This document shows, piece by piece, positions 55,578-64,000 of a stretch of 64,000 nt of DNA (position 1 is its first letter; the number at the start of each line of letters is the position of its first letter). A model generated the notes under the pieces. The model had not been told where the DNA came from. It saw only the letters and a list, made by a program, of their open reading frames with translations, and searched no databases. The stretch is from Gadus chalcogrammus. Lineage: Eukaryota; Chordata; Actinopteri; Gadiformes; Gadidae. The stretch spans positions 7,167,380-7,231,379 of the forward strand of contig NC_079432.1 in the NCBI RefSeq assembly GCF_026213295.1, read 5' to 3'. The position numbers and the translations under genes were made by a program.

Positions 55578-56245
55578 GTGTATGTGTACATATACAGATA
55601 TTTTTCAATCTAAATGTGTTTTTTGAATGTTAGCATTGCCATGTTCTTTTTAAATAGATATATTCAGTCCAGTTTTGCTGTGGATGGATTTTATCAAGAT
55701 AAATAGCTGAAATATATTATTACATATTTTTCTAACTGGCCTCTGAAACTTTTCGTGGAGATCAGCAAGGATCAGTATCAAGTGGCTTTTTCTTATGTCT
55801 CCTTTTGTTGACTAGGTACACTCATAATCCTTCTCTACCCCTTACAAACTTATTAAAATAAAAAGTATATATATAGAGTCATGAAATATCTTCCTCATCT
55901 GGCAGTACTGTTAGGGGTAGACTATAATAACATGTATGTCATGTGGGAATGTTTTTTAATGTAGTATTGGAGTAGTATTACACAAAGCATCCTATGATTG
56001 TGCCTGGTTTTATGTTGGGGTATAGACACAGGGGGCGCTGTAGAGGGTCAGGATTAACTTGAACTACAGAGTGGTACCAGAGCCTGTCTACGGCCTGTCT
56101 TCCATTTAGACATTCTCTGGCGGTATACAGCCATGCGGTCCTTTTTGCTTTGCAATGTTTAACTGACTTCAAGTGGCACCCATGATAAAACCTCTTTGAA
56201 TTCTCTTCATGCTAACGAAAGATGATTCAATGCTTCTTTTCTCAT
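54513..56245 (+). repeat. Segmental duplication F, copy 2
   Basis: Collinear copy of 39431-41180 (see that entry). A (TA)n tract at about 55536-55574 has expanded in this copy. No gene is recognised. Confidence 0.9.
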
Positions 56246-57211
56246 ATCCTTAAGCATAGGTTACACTGGACCACTGGAACATTCACAAAAAACAAATGAT
56301 GAACAGGACCCGACAATTATTTTCATGCAATCATACTTATTGAGATCTATGTCTATAGAATAGGGGGACAGGAGTGTGAGTGTGAGCCACCATTATCAAT
56401 GTGACAACTATTTAATTCCTCCTTTGTGAGTGGTAGCCTATATTCCTTTTATTATTTCACTTCCAACTGAAGCAATTGAGTATGCTTTTTGTCAACGTGT
56501 TATCCACGTTTTTATAGCCTGCTTTAAACAGCACGTTAGAAAGCATTGGGCAGAGTATGATGCGCTTTTAGCGGTCTAAAGACGTGGCCTAGTGTTGTAC
56601 AGTGGGGTTCCCTAAGCACCGCGGTTGTCTTTCCCTAAATCCTCCTAGCCCTTTCCATTTTTCCTTGACCTTACGACGTTTCCCATCGAGGTAAAGGAAA
56701 ACAGGTTAGGGAAGGATACAGGATGTATTTCATTTGACTTTCCGACCGCAACCATGACTATTATGTAAGAGGGTGTGGGTTAGCCAAGCTGCGCACCATT
56801 TTTTTTAAAGCTCTTTTAAGTGTCATTACGTTAATTGAGTTCAGCTGCTCTCCAAAATGCAGTATTTTCACTATTATTTCTTGAAAGCTGAATTCTATTT
56901 AAATATGGTTATGGAATGGTTATTTTTTGAAAATCGAACTAAAATGTCAGTTCATCAATTGTTTGCAGTAAAATATTTTTTTGGAATAATTATATATAAT
57001 TTCTAATTTATAAATCCCTCAATATTCTCAATGAAGCCGCTCAATATTTTTGTTCCTACATAGGCCTATATATATATTTTAGACTCATACAATATCGCTC
57101 ACAAGACAGCCTGAATCAGTGTATTGTGCCCTAAATTATTTTCTATCCTTCAAGTCTTTCGAAGATATTATTTAAATTAAATTAAATGCATCTCGTCAAT
57201 CAATAAATATA
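56246..57211. other. No gene seen
   Basis: Mostly unique AT-rich sequence. At about 57013-57050 homology to the copy A flank briefly resumes (AATCCCTCAATATTCTCAATGAAG). Confidence 0.4.
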
Positions 57212-57329
57212 TTTTGGACGGATCCTGCTCAGACATACGATGGTATCATCATAGCACGCCAGGTGTTGCAAGTACCCTTGTCGCTCAAATCCCAAGAAGA
57301 GAAGCAGCCAACAGTGGTAGATTTAACAT
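57212..57329 (+). pseudogene. Partial receptor V-exon fragment (copy D')
   Basis: A stretch of 118 bases is nearly identical to the middle of the copy D V exon (57812-57929). It starts TTTGGACGGATCCTGCTC and ends at AGATTTAACAT, with one visible difference (GCTCAAATCCC against GCTGAAATCCC). It has no acceptor, no start and no end of the domain. It is followed directly by the conserved receptor 5' flank. Confidence 0.9.
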
Positions 57330-57571
57330 ATAAATCCATTGTCACACAGTCATTGAGATGATTTCCGTTGCTCTTTACTCAGAGATATGACGTACTAGAT
57401 GTATTATGAGCATATTAGGGAAGCAACCCAGGGCCTACCAAATAAGGAGGTTATGTCAAGTATTAATTCAGAGAATGTTGGCCAATTCAGGAAGCTGTCG
57501 CTGTCTTGACTATCACTACATCTTAACAGACACAACAGAAACAGGACTCAGTAATAAAGCGGAGTAACCAA

Positions 57572-60196
57572 ATGTTTGGGGTTCCTCTTTGTTCCATCGG
57601 GCTGCTACTCGTTACCCTCATTCACACCGGTAAGGATAATGAACACAACCTTCTATATGATGTTATATCTAACTGGAGATACAATATACAGTACATTGTG
57701 TGCTTCTTAATATCTGTCACATTTTGTCTGCAAATCTTGACAGCTGTAACCAAAAGCCACCTCGTGATGGGGGGAGTAGGTCACTCAGTTATCCTCCCGT
57801 GCGTCTCTCCTTTGGACGGATCCTGCTCAGACATACGATGGTATCATCATAGCACGCCAGGTGTTGCAAGTACCCTTGTCGCTGAAATCCCAAGAAGAGA
57901 AGCAGCCAACAGTGGTAGATTTAACATTTTGTCCAATTGTTCTTTACACATCAACAACATCACCGAAGTCGATGTCGGAGGCTATGGGTGCAGCAAAGAT
58001 GTGAATGAGACGCAATATCTGTCTCTTATCACTGGTGAGTAATGCCTATGGGCCTTAAGACCTTTTCTACGTTTACTTTACATGTGCAGGGTAGCTAAAG
58101 GTTCCAGAAAGGTGTCAGACCAAGATTATTCTAATAAATTCAGTTTTATAATTCAAGGTGCTTCACACTGCCCCAACAAACACCATCACCCAATAGAAGG
58201 TTTGCCTAAATTAGGCGACACCGATGGGACATGGTGACTCACCAAAAACGTAATCTGACCACCACCTCCGGCAGGATCAGTGACGTGCGGTGAAGTCAGT
58301 AAGTGGGTAGGCACTGAGTTATGAAAGCCAGATTACCTCATTTATTGCTGCGGGCAGGTTGTTTAAATCACAGCATCCCGTTGCAGTCCAAACAGTCTGA
58401 CTGGATGAAAAAAGCAGGCAGCACAGCCACAAAGCCAATCCTTTTTCTCGTACCAATCCGTTTGAAACGAGCGAACAATTTTCGGTCCCTTTTTCTGCAA
58501 GAGTGCATCAAGTGTTGGCATAGGCCTCCCTTTTGCCAGTAGCTCATTTTTGCTAGTAAAGTTGAGTTTAGAGAAATTTCTTAGCTCTAAAATATCGGTA
58601 GATGTCGCTGCTGTCATTTTAACTTTTTGAGTTTCGCGGGGATTACATGTAGCCGGTGTAATGACGTCAGCTGCGCAAATGTCCAGTAATATCTCGATTT
58701 CGATTGGTCCATGTTTGATACGTAGCGTAGATGATTACTGGCATAACATATTTACGTACAAAGGCACAGCAGAGTTGTGCCTTTCGGCGTAGATGTGAAA
58801 GAATACAGGATCGAAGTGCGCATGCGCCACATTAGTTTTTCGTTGCCGTTCACAATGAATGGAAAGTAAAGTCACTGCTTATTCTACCGGTTTTTTTTAT
58901 TTGATGTTGCGTAACTGATACAATTGTCATCGTAACGTCTAAACAATTGGAATAACGTATATATTGCATATATAAAACACAAGAATACTCGGTACAAATA
59001 CAAATACAAGTTTATTAAATACAATTATTTAATAAACATTTTTACGTTTGAATTTGGTCAGTGACGTGCAGTCTGCCTACCCTGACTGCACGTCACTGGG
59101 CAGGATGTAGGTACGCTCCATACCTTACACCGCTGCAAGAAAGCATAGTATAGTATAGCTTCTGTCCATCAAGAGCCTCTCTATTCAACTAACACACATC
59201 CATTATATTTGCTAGACAGACCAACCCCAAATTGGTACATACCATTACACTACACAGACTGGGTGTTTACATATCATTCAACAAATATGCATCAAACAGA
59301 GTTAAAAGGCACCAATAACAAATATTAATACATCAGGCCTTACAGTTAACATTCTTGCATGGAAACATGCCACTACATACAAAGTCAATATTCAGACCAT
59401 CATTCGCAAACGCACCAACGCCATATAGCTGTCGCCGGACGGGAGCGGGCTTCCTAGAGGCCCGCTCCCGGGCCTCTAGTTGTATTTTTAAGACGGTGAA
59501 TAAGCAAACCCCGTACAGCAATCACATATTTCCTAAACACCGACATTATGCAGAAGCCTTACACTTTTAGTTTTGATTAATATTTTACTGCAACAAAACA
59601 GTTTAAACGCGACTGAGTCAATGAAAGACTGACTGAATGGGAAGGAAAAGCTGCACAAAGCACCATAACAAAGTAAGTTCTTAAATTCAAGTGTTGATAA
59701 AATCAGTGATGTGGCGGTCAAGTAGTGGTCAGATAGTGAGATGTCTGTCAGAAGAGGTAGTATGGGTCCTGAACCCACAGGGAGGAGTTGTGCTGCAGGT
59801 GTGTTCTCTGAATGAAAGCTTTATTCCTCGCTAACAATCTAGGACATATTTCCCAAACTGTACCATGCAACAAAAAAAAAAAGCATTTGAAGTTTTGTTG
59901 TATTCTTTCAGATTCCTCCCTACTGAGGTCTGACCTATTGCCTGGAGCCAACGTTACCTTAAGCTGTCAACTCAACACATTCGAGGGGCCTGGTTGGTGT
60001 TCTGACCCTCTGTATCAAGGTATGTCTCTCAAGTGGCAGGATGATAACCGACCGGACTACATCCTCGTTGAACAGAGGATCAGCAGATGTGCTGTCCGGC
60101 TGAATGTCATCATTCAGCGTGGCAGCCGCTTCAGCTGCCTGGCTTTGGTCAACCGCCAGGTCCAGAACAGGGTGGAGTTCCCCGTCCGTATCAGAG
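57572..60196 (+). CDS. Ig-superfamily receptor copy D (exons 1-3 only; 3' part disrupted)
   Basis: Exons: 57572-57629 (signal), 57744-58034 (V-type Ig, two codons longer than in A and C) and 59912-60196 (second Ig). All are open with matching phase 1 borders. Domain 1 ends D-V-G-G-Y-G-C instead of G-I-Y-W-C. The V domain shows more differences than A versus C, so D is an older branch. The normal stalk exon would begin about eight bases after 60443, but there the sequence changes to telomere-like repeats. Intron 4 sequence is seen again only at 62839-62933. The stalk exon is therefore lost, and any transmembrane and tail exons would lie beyond the window. It could be a secreted form or a pseudogene; not decidable here. 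Confidence 0.75.
58278..59098. mobile_element. hAT-type non-autonomous element in copy D intron 2
   Basis: Begins CAGTGACGTGCGGTGA and ends CTGCACGTCACTG. It is flanked by a perfect 8-bp duplication, GGCAGGAT (58270-58277 and 59099-59106). The right end is a nearly complete 40-base palindrome (59059-59098). No transposase is recognised. Confidence 0.92.
59107..59658. other. Further insertion in copy D intron 2
   Basis: Not present in copies A or C, where the intron continues at AGCACCATAACAAAG (59656 here). It contains a GC-rich palindromic patch (GGGAGCGGGC...GCCCGCTCCC) near 59439-59470. The type is unknown. Confidence 0.4.
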
Positions 60197-60220
60197 GTGT
60201 GGAAACGATCACCGGTCTCT

Positions 60221-60362
60221 CTGTCACTCACTCACTCTCGCACTCACTCTCTCACTCACTCACTCACTCACTCACTCACTCACTCACTCACTCACTCACT
60301 CACTCACTCACTCACTCACTCACTCACTCACTCAATCACTCAATCACTCAATCACTCACTCA
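60221..60362. repeat. (ACTC)n tract in receptor intron 3
   Basis: About 33 CACT units with a few AATC variants. Copies A, B and C have the same tract at the same place but only about 10 units. The Ser/His/Leu/Thr frames are artefacts. Confidence 0.97.
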
Positions 60363-60442
60363 CACACAACTTGGTGTAGTAAATACCATCGGCTCCTGCG
60401 TTTTAGTTTTCACACGGATGATTGGTTCAATGTTTGATTTGT

Positions 60443-60498
60443 CCCTAACCCTAACCCTAACCCTAACCCTAACCCTCACCGAACCCTAACCCTAACCC
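60443..60498 (+). repeat. Interstitial telomeric repeat (CCCTAA)n
   Basis: Five CCCTAA units, then a variant CCCTCACCGAA, then two more CCCTAA units and CCC. The tract begins directly at the point where receptor copy D stops matching the other copies. On this strand the C-rich orientation is that of a telomere to the left of the sequence that follows. Confidence 0.95.
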
Positions 60499-60779
60499 GT
60501 TGCCAAGTCGTAGCTAAGGTCCCACCTAATTACTGGAGTAGTGAACAACGATCCATTGAATGAGAACCTTGCGGGAGGGTAATGGTTGTCCCAGGAATTA
60601 GTCAAACCCTCAGGCGTTACCAGCGAAACAAAGTTATGGCTTGTGAAAAACTTTAATTTGGAATGTAAAACACAGGAAAATATAAATGAATGGTCTTAAT
60701 TTATTTTCTTTGGCAAGTGATCGTGGTATAAGCGGGATAATGCCCTTCGAAGTGTCCATTATCAGGAATTAATGGACTT
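60499..60779. other. No gene seen
   Basis: Unique-looking sequence after the telomeric repeats. Nothing is recognised. Confidence 0.4.
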
Positions 60780-61605
60780 CACGCTGCGCGTCACCTGGTC
60801 TCACAGGGATCCGTGAAATGACCATTGCCTATGAATGAAATTCATATTGACGGTATGGCACCATATCCCTGTTCTCGCCCATGCACCCATCTTGAATTTA
60901 ATAGACCATTTTCGTTTCTTCGAGGAGGTCTGGTGGTCTCCCTTTATAATAAATAAATAAATGAACATCTATGAACATCTATATACATCGATATAAATGA
61001 TTGTGATAACGAGATCTGTATCTGACCATTGACCGTCCTCTCGGAAATGAATGAAATTCATATTGACGGTATGGCACTATATCCCTATATTCTCGCCTGC
61101 CCTTCTTGACCACTGTCGTTGCTTTGAGGAGGTCTGGTGGTCTCCGTACATAATAAATAAATAAATAAATATAAATATGTATGTATGTAAATAGGTACAT
61201 ACATACCTATTTATTTATTTATTATTTACGGAGACCACCAGACCTCCTCGAAGCAACAAAATCAATAAATAATAGGCCTATTTATAAATATGTATGTGTA
61301 TATATATATATATTTATATAGATATTAATAAACATACATATTTATAGATATTTATTTATTTTGTTATATATAGATGTTTATTTATTTATTTATTATATGC
61401 GGAGACCACCAGACCTCCTCGAAGCAAAAAATAATGGTCTATTAAATTCAAGATGGGTGCATGGGCGAGAACAGGGATATAGTGCCATACTGTCAGTATG
61501 AATCTCTTTCTTATATACGTATGTATATATACGCGTCGGAGCATAGCCTATGTATATATATAGGCTATGCTCCTTTCACGGATCCCTCCACGGAATATGA
61601 GTATC
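60780..61605. mobile_element. Long foldback element
   Basis: The outer borders, GGTCTCACAGGGATCCGTGAAATG (60798) and TTTCACGGATCCCT (61574), are inverted. Inside, 60825-60990 and 61355-61505 are inverted copies: GGTATGGCACCATATCCCTG, TTCTCGCCCATGCACCC, then CGAGGAGGTCTGGTGGTCTC. A further diverged pair lies near the centre (61040-61150 and 61215-61255). TA/TTTA-rich DNA lies between. No coding sequence. Confidence 0.75.
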
Positions 61606-61880
61606 CTTAACTTGCATTGGAACAAATTCCGTTGGCATATCACAGACAATTTAAGTGATTCTGTGAGGCCACCACAGACTTTGAGTTAAGCGCCCGTGGT
61701 CGACTCGTTCATTGAAATGGGGATCATCTGTGTGTGTGCCACGGAATATGAGTGTCATCAACTTGCATTTGAGCAAAAACCGTGGCCATATCAAGGAAAT
61801 TTGAGTGTTTCCGTGAGGCCACCACAGATTTTGAGTTAAGCGCCCGTTGTCATTTCACGGATTCCTGTGAGACCTGGTTG
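61606..61880. repeat. Tandem pair of about 140-bp units
   Basis: Two direct copies, from CCACGGAATATGAGT (61590 and 61740) to TTGAGTTAAGCGCCCGT (61680 and 61831). They adjoin a TTTCACGG-TTCCTGTGAGACC segment like the border of the neighbouring foldback element and like 1700-2068. Confidence 0.7.
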
Positions 61881-62510
61881 GAAACGGAAGTGTATTTGAT
61901 CCCTCAGTTCCTGATTGTCTGACAGCAGAGAAGCTCAAAATACTGCGCTGTCATTTCACTCTGGAATTTCCAGCTATTCTGTTATGCTGCGTTCACATCA
62001 AAAAATTATTTGGTCGGGTTGTTCGTTTGAGAGAGGCTTCCTCTTGTGACCGCCAATTAATTCTCAACCATGGCCAGACTCTACGTGTTGTGGCGGTACC
62101 AGAGACGTCAGAGAAATTGACGCAGTCGTTCGGGATTCATAATATCATCCGTTCTATAAAATATTCTAATCTAGAGCAGTCCGGGAGCTCCGGCGGGGGG
62201 TCCTGAAGTCCAGATTGACATGGAGGAGAAAGGGATTGTTGCCATGGCGGACTCCCGGATCTCCTCCGGCGAGGAGGTGCAGGAGGTCCCACCGGCCCCC
62301 GGAGCTAGGTCCCGGTGCCCGCCGGAGGGACTCAAAGCTCCAAGTCGCGGTTCAATCTGGACAATCAGATTAATGTGGAAGGGTCAGAGACGTCGGATAA
62401 CCAAACGCAGTGGGTTATCCGACCCACTGAGCACGTATTTTGAGCGCCAGCAGCTACCGCCTCTTCTGTCAGCTAATCAGGAACTGAGGAATCAAACTCA
62501 CTTCCGTTTC
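61881..62510. other. Unassigned sequence with a weak open frame
   Basis: A 175-codon frame starts at 62220. Its first half has mixed composition without a recognised domain. Its second half is the repeat at 62510-62740. A segment beginning TGCTGCGTTCACATC near 61986 may be a transposon end. No confident gene call. Confidence 0.3.
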
Positions 62511-62745
62511 ATTCAGACTCTCTCACACACACTACTATACTCTCTCACAAACAATATCATTCTCTCTCACACACACTACTATATTCTCTTGCATAAACAA
62601 CTATACTCTCTCACACACACTACTATTCTCTCTCACATACCCAACTATATACTCTCTCCCACACTACTATACTCTCTCATATACATTACTATACTCTCTC
62701 ACATACACGACTATACAGTCTCATACATGCATGTAAAAGGAGTAT
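62510..62745. repeat. CTCTCACACACACTACTATA-type minisatellite
   Basis: About ten imperfect copies of a roughly 20-24-bp unit; the following 20-80 bases carry an inverted TATAGTGGTGTGTGT version. Confidence 0.85.
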
Positions 62746-62838
62746 AATAGTGTGTGTGTATGAGTATAGTGGTGTATATGTGAGGTTATAATAGTGTGTG
62801 TAAGACGAAGTATGACTTATGTCCCATGCGGCCCCTCA

Positions 62839-62934
62839 TAGAATAAAGCTTGTCTTTCTGTTTAGTTACTTAGTTGTTTTTTCCCATCTTTTCTTTGGCC
62901 TTTTTTTTATCAGTACAATGTAGTCAGTATCTTA
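62839..62934 (+). pseudogene. Remnant of receptor copy D intron 4
   Basis: GAATAAAGCTTGTCTTTCTG, a TTTAGTTACTTA block and ATCAGTACAATGTAGTCAGTAT match intron 4 of copies A (43837-43912) and C (52760-52830). It shows that copy D continues on the other side of the foreign DNA at 60443-62838. Confidence 0.75.
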
Positions 62935-63143
62935 CGGAGCCCCCTGGTGACATCTAGGAAAAAAAGATATATCTGTTTGCCCGACTTAGTGATCTGTTTG
63001 CATGACTTGATAATCTGTGGCCACAATTTAATAAATTGCGGGAACGAGATAATTAATTTGTGGCCACAGTTTAATAATTTGTGGGAACAAGATAATTAAT
63101 TTGTGGCCACAGTTTAATCATTTGAAGGAACAAGATAATTATT

Positions 63144-63506
63144 TTGTGGCCACAGTTTAATAATTTGAGTGTGGCTGTGTTGTCTATTGTCGCAGCAGGG
63201 GTTAGACGCATGTCGGCTATGGACAAGATAGAAGAGATATCATTCTATTTTAACCTCGGAATGAATTACAATGACATGCTAAAGTCACTTGCTGTTAGGC
63301 AAGGAGTTATTACAAGTAAGAGGCAGTGGCACTTAATTAGGCTGCTAAAAATGCACGGGTACAGTCGAAGACAATATGATGACCTCGGTGACGAGATAGA
63401 CTTTATCATGCAACAGCTGAAGGGAAATGGAAACCTGCATGGATACAGATGGATGTACAGCAAATACATGAAATTATTAATTATCATTTGGCATCCTTGC
63501 AAATGA
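63144..63506 (+). pseudogene. N-terminal fragment of transposon integrase-type protein, left copy
   Basis: The frame contains I-S-F-Y-F-N-L-G-M-N-Y followed by L-K-S-L-A-V-R-Q-G, L-I-R-L-L-K-M-H-G-Y-S-R-R-Q-Y-D-D-L and H-G-Y-R-W-M-Y-S-K. That reads as a helix-turn-helix region followed by the lead-in to an integrase (rve) core in a fish multicopy gene family. It ends in unrelated codons after 63470. The catalytic core is absent. The family assignment is from memory of the motif and not verified. Confidence 0.55.
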
Positions 63507-63709
63507 TAATTATATCTGGCATACCGATTATAAATGAAAACCATATGGAATCTGCATCAATGGTTGCATAGACAGCTTTTCCCGTAAAATAATTTGGCTT
63601 AAAGCGGCATACACCAGCAGTGATCCACATGTCATTGGAGGCTACTTTATGGAGGCCTAGAGGAGTTCGGTGGCTTCTAAGGTCCGCCCCGACACTTGGT
63701 GCTGGTGTA

Positions 63710-63925
63710 GCTGTCAAAACGAGGTCCATCCTCTATCACGTCACCGAGGTCATCATATTGTCTTCGGCTGTACCCGTGCATTTTTAGCAGCCGCTGCCTA
63801 ATTAAGTGCCTCTTACTTATTAGAACCCCTTGCCTAACAGCAAGTGACTTTAGAATGTTATTGTAATTCATTCCGAGGTTAAAATAGAACGACATGCGTC
63901 TAACCCCTGCTGCAACAATAGACAA
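63710..63925 (-). pseudogene. N-terminal fragment of transposon integrase-type protein, right copy
   Basis: This is the inverted partner of 63180-63400. On the minus strand it reads M-S-F-Y-F-N-L-G-M-N-Y, then L-A-V-R-Q-G and M-H-G-Y-S-R-R-Q-Y-D-D-L-G. It lacks the M-D-K-I-E-E-I segment of the left copy and differs in small indels, so the two arms have diverged. Confidence 0.55.
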
Positions 63926-64000
63926 CCACAACATAAAACACAACATAAGTATCTCGTTCCCACGAATTATTAAACTGTGGCCACAAAATAATTATCTTGT

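Larger units (their letters stand above)
62935..64000. mobile_element. Inverted-repeat transposon with integrase-type N-terminal coding sequence
   Basis: Starts GGAGCCCCCTGGTGACATC. A 43-bp unit (TTTGTGGCCACAGTTTAATA...GGGAACAAGATAATTAA) is repeated about four times at 63015-63167. Its inverse appears at 63945-64000, so the right terminus lies beyond the window. Two copies of the same coding start face each other at 63180-63400 and 63925-63710. Confidence 0.7.

Noticed and set aside
60443..60498. True chromosome end
   Set aside because: Only about 56 bases of telomere repeat, with 3.5 kb of further sequence including receptor intron 4 on the other side; therefore interstitial.
62220..62747. 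175-codon frame
   Set aside because: The second half is a minisatellite and the first half shows no recognised domain; it lies in transposon-derived filler.

Overview
The window is vertebrate nuclear DNA from a teleost fish. The evidence is spliced genes with GT-AG introns, two U2 snRNA genes, fish-type L2, RTE, SINE, hAT and Harbinger elements, and very dense TG/GA microsatellites. The abundance of dinucleotide repeats would fit a cod-like (gadiform) genome, but that is inference only.

Layout. Positions 1-17960 are gene-poor: microsatellites, a minisatellite, a foldback element, an L2 LINE, a truncated RTE-type LINE, and several blocks that recur in the same order at 25320-30110, i.e. an old segmental duplication. 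Positions 17965-21298 hold a hAT transposon with relics of its transposase on the minus strand, interrupted by two Harbinger-type elements. Positions 21490-24345 hold two intact, convergent U2 snRNA genes in an inverted duplication, plus a third flank copy that has lost its U2 gene.

Positions 30959-38478 hold two complete mitochondrial carrier genes in divergent (head-to-head) orientation: slc25a47 (minus, 6 exons, 304 aa) and slc25a29 (plus, 4 coding exons, 312 aa). They share an 844-bp intergenic region. The same pair is neighbouring in mammals. A broken copy of the slc25a29 intron 3/exon 4 junction lies inside intron 1 of slc25a47.

Positions 41770-62935 hold a tandem family of two-domain immunoglobulin-superfamily receptors with ITIM-like tails. 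Copy A (336 aa) and copy C (334 aa) are intact over 7 exons with identical phases. Copy B is a pseudogene with a truncated V exon, a frameshift and no transmembrane exon. Copy D has intact exons 1-3, but exon 4 is replaced by about 2.4 kb of foreign DNA starting with a telomere-repeat tract. Intron 4 sequence resumes briefly at about 62840 and is then interrupted again by an integrase-type transposon. The flank downstream of slc25a29 was duplicated together with the receptor gene (39431-41180 recurs at 54513-56245).

The receptor genes look like a young, still rearranging innate immune receptor cluster. The two carriers are conserved housekeeping or metabolic genes, and most of the rest is transposon and simple-repeat DNA.
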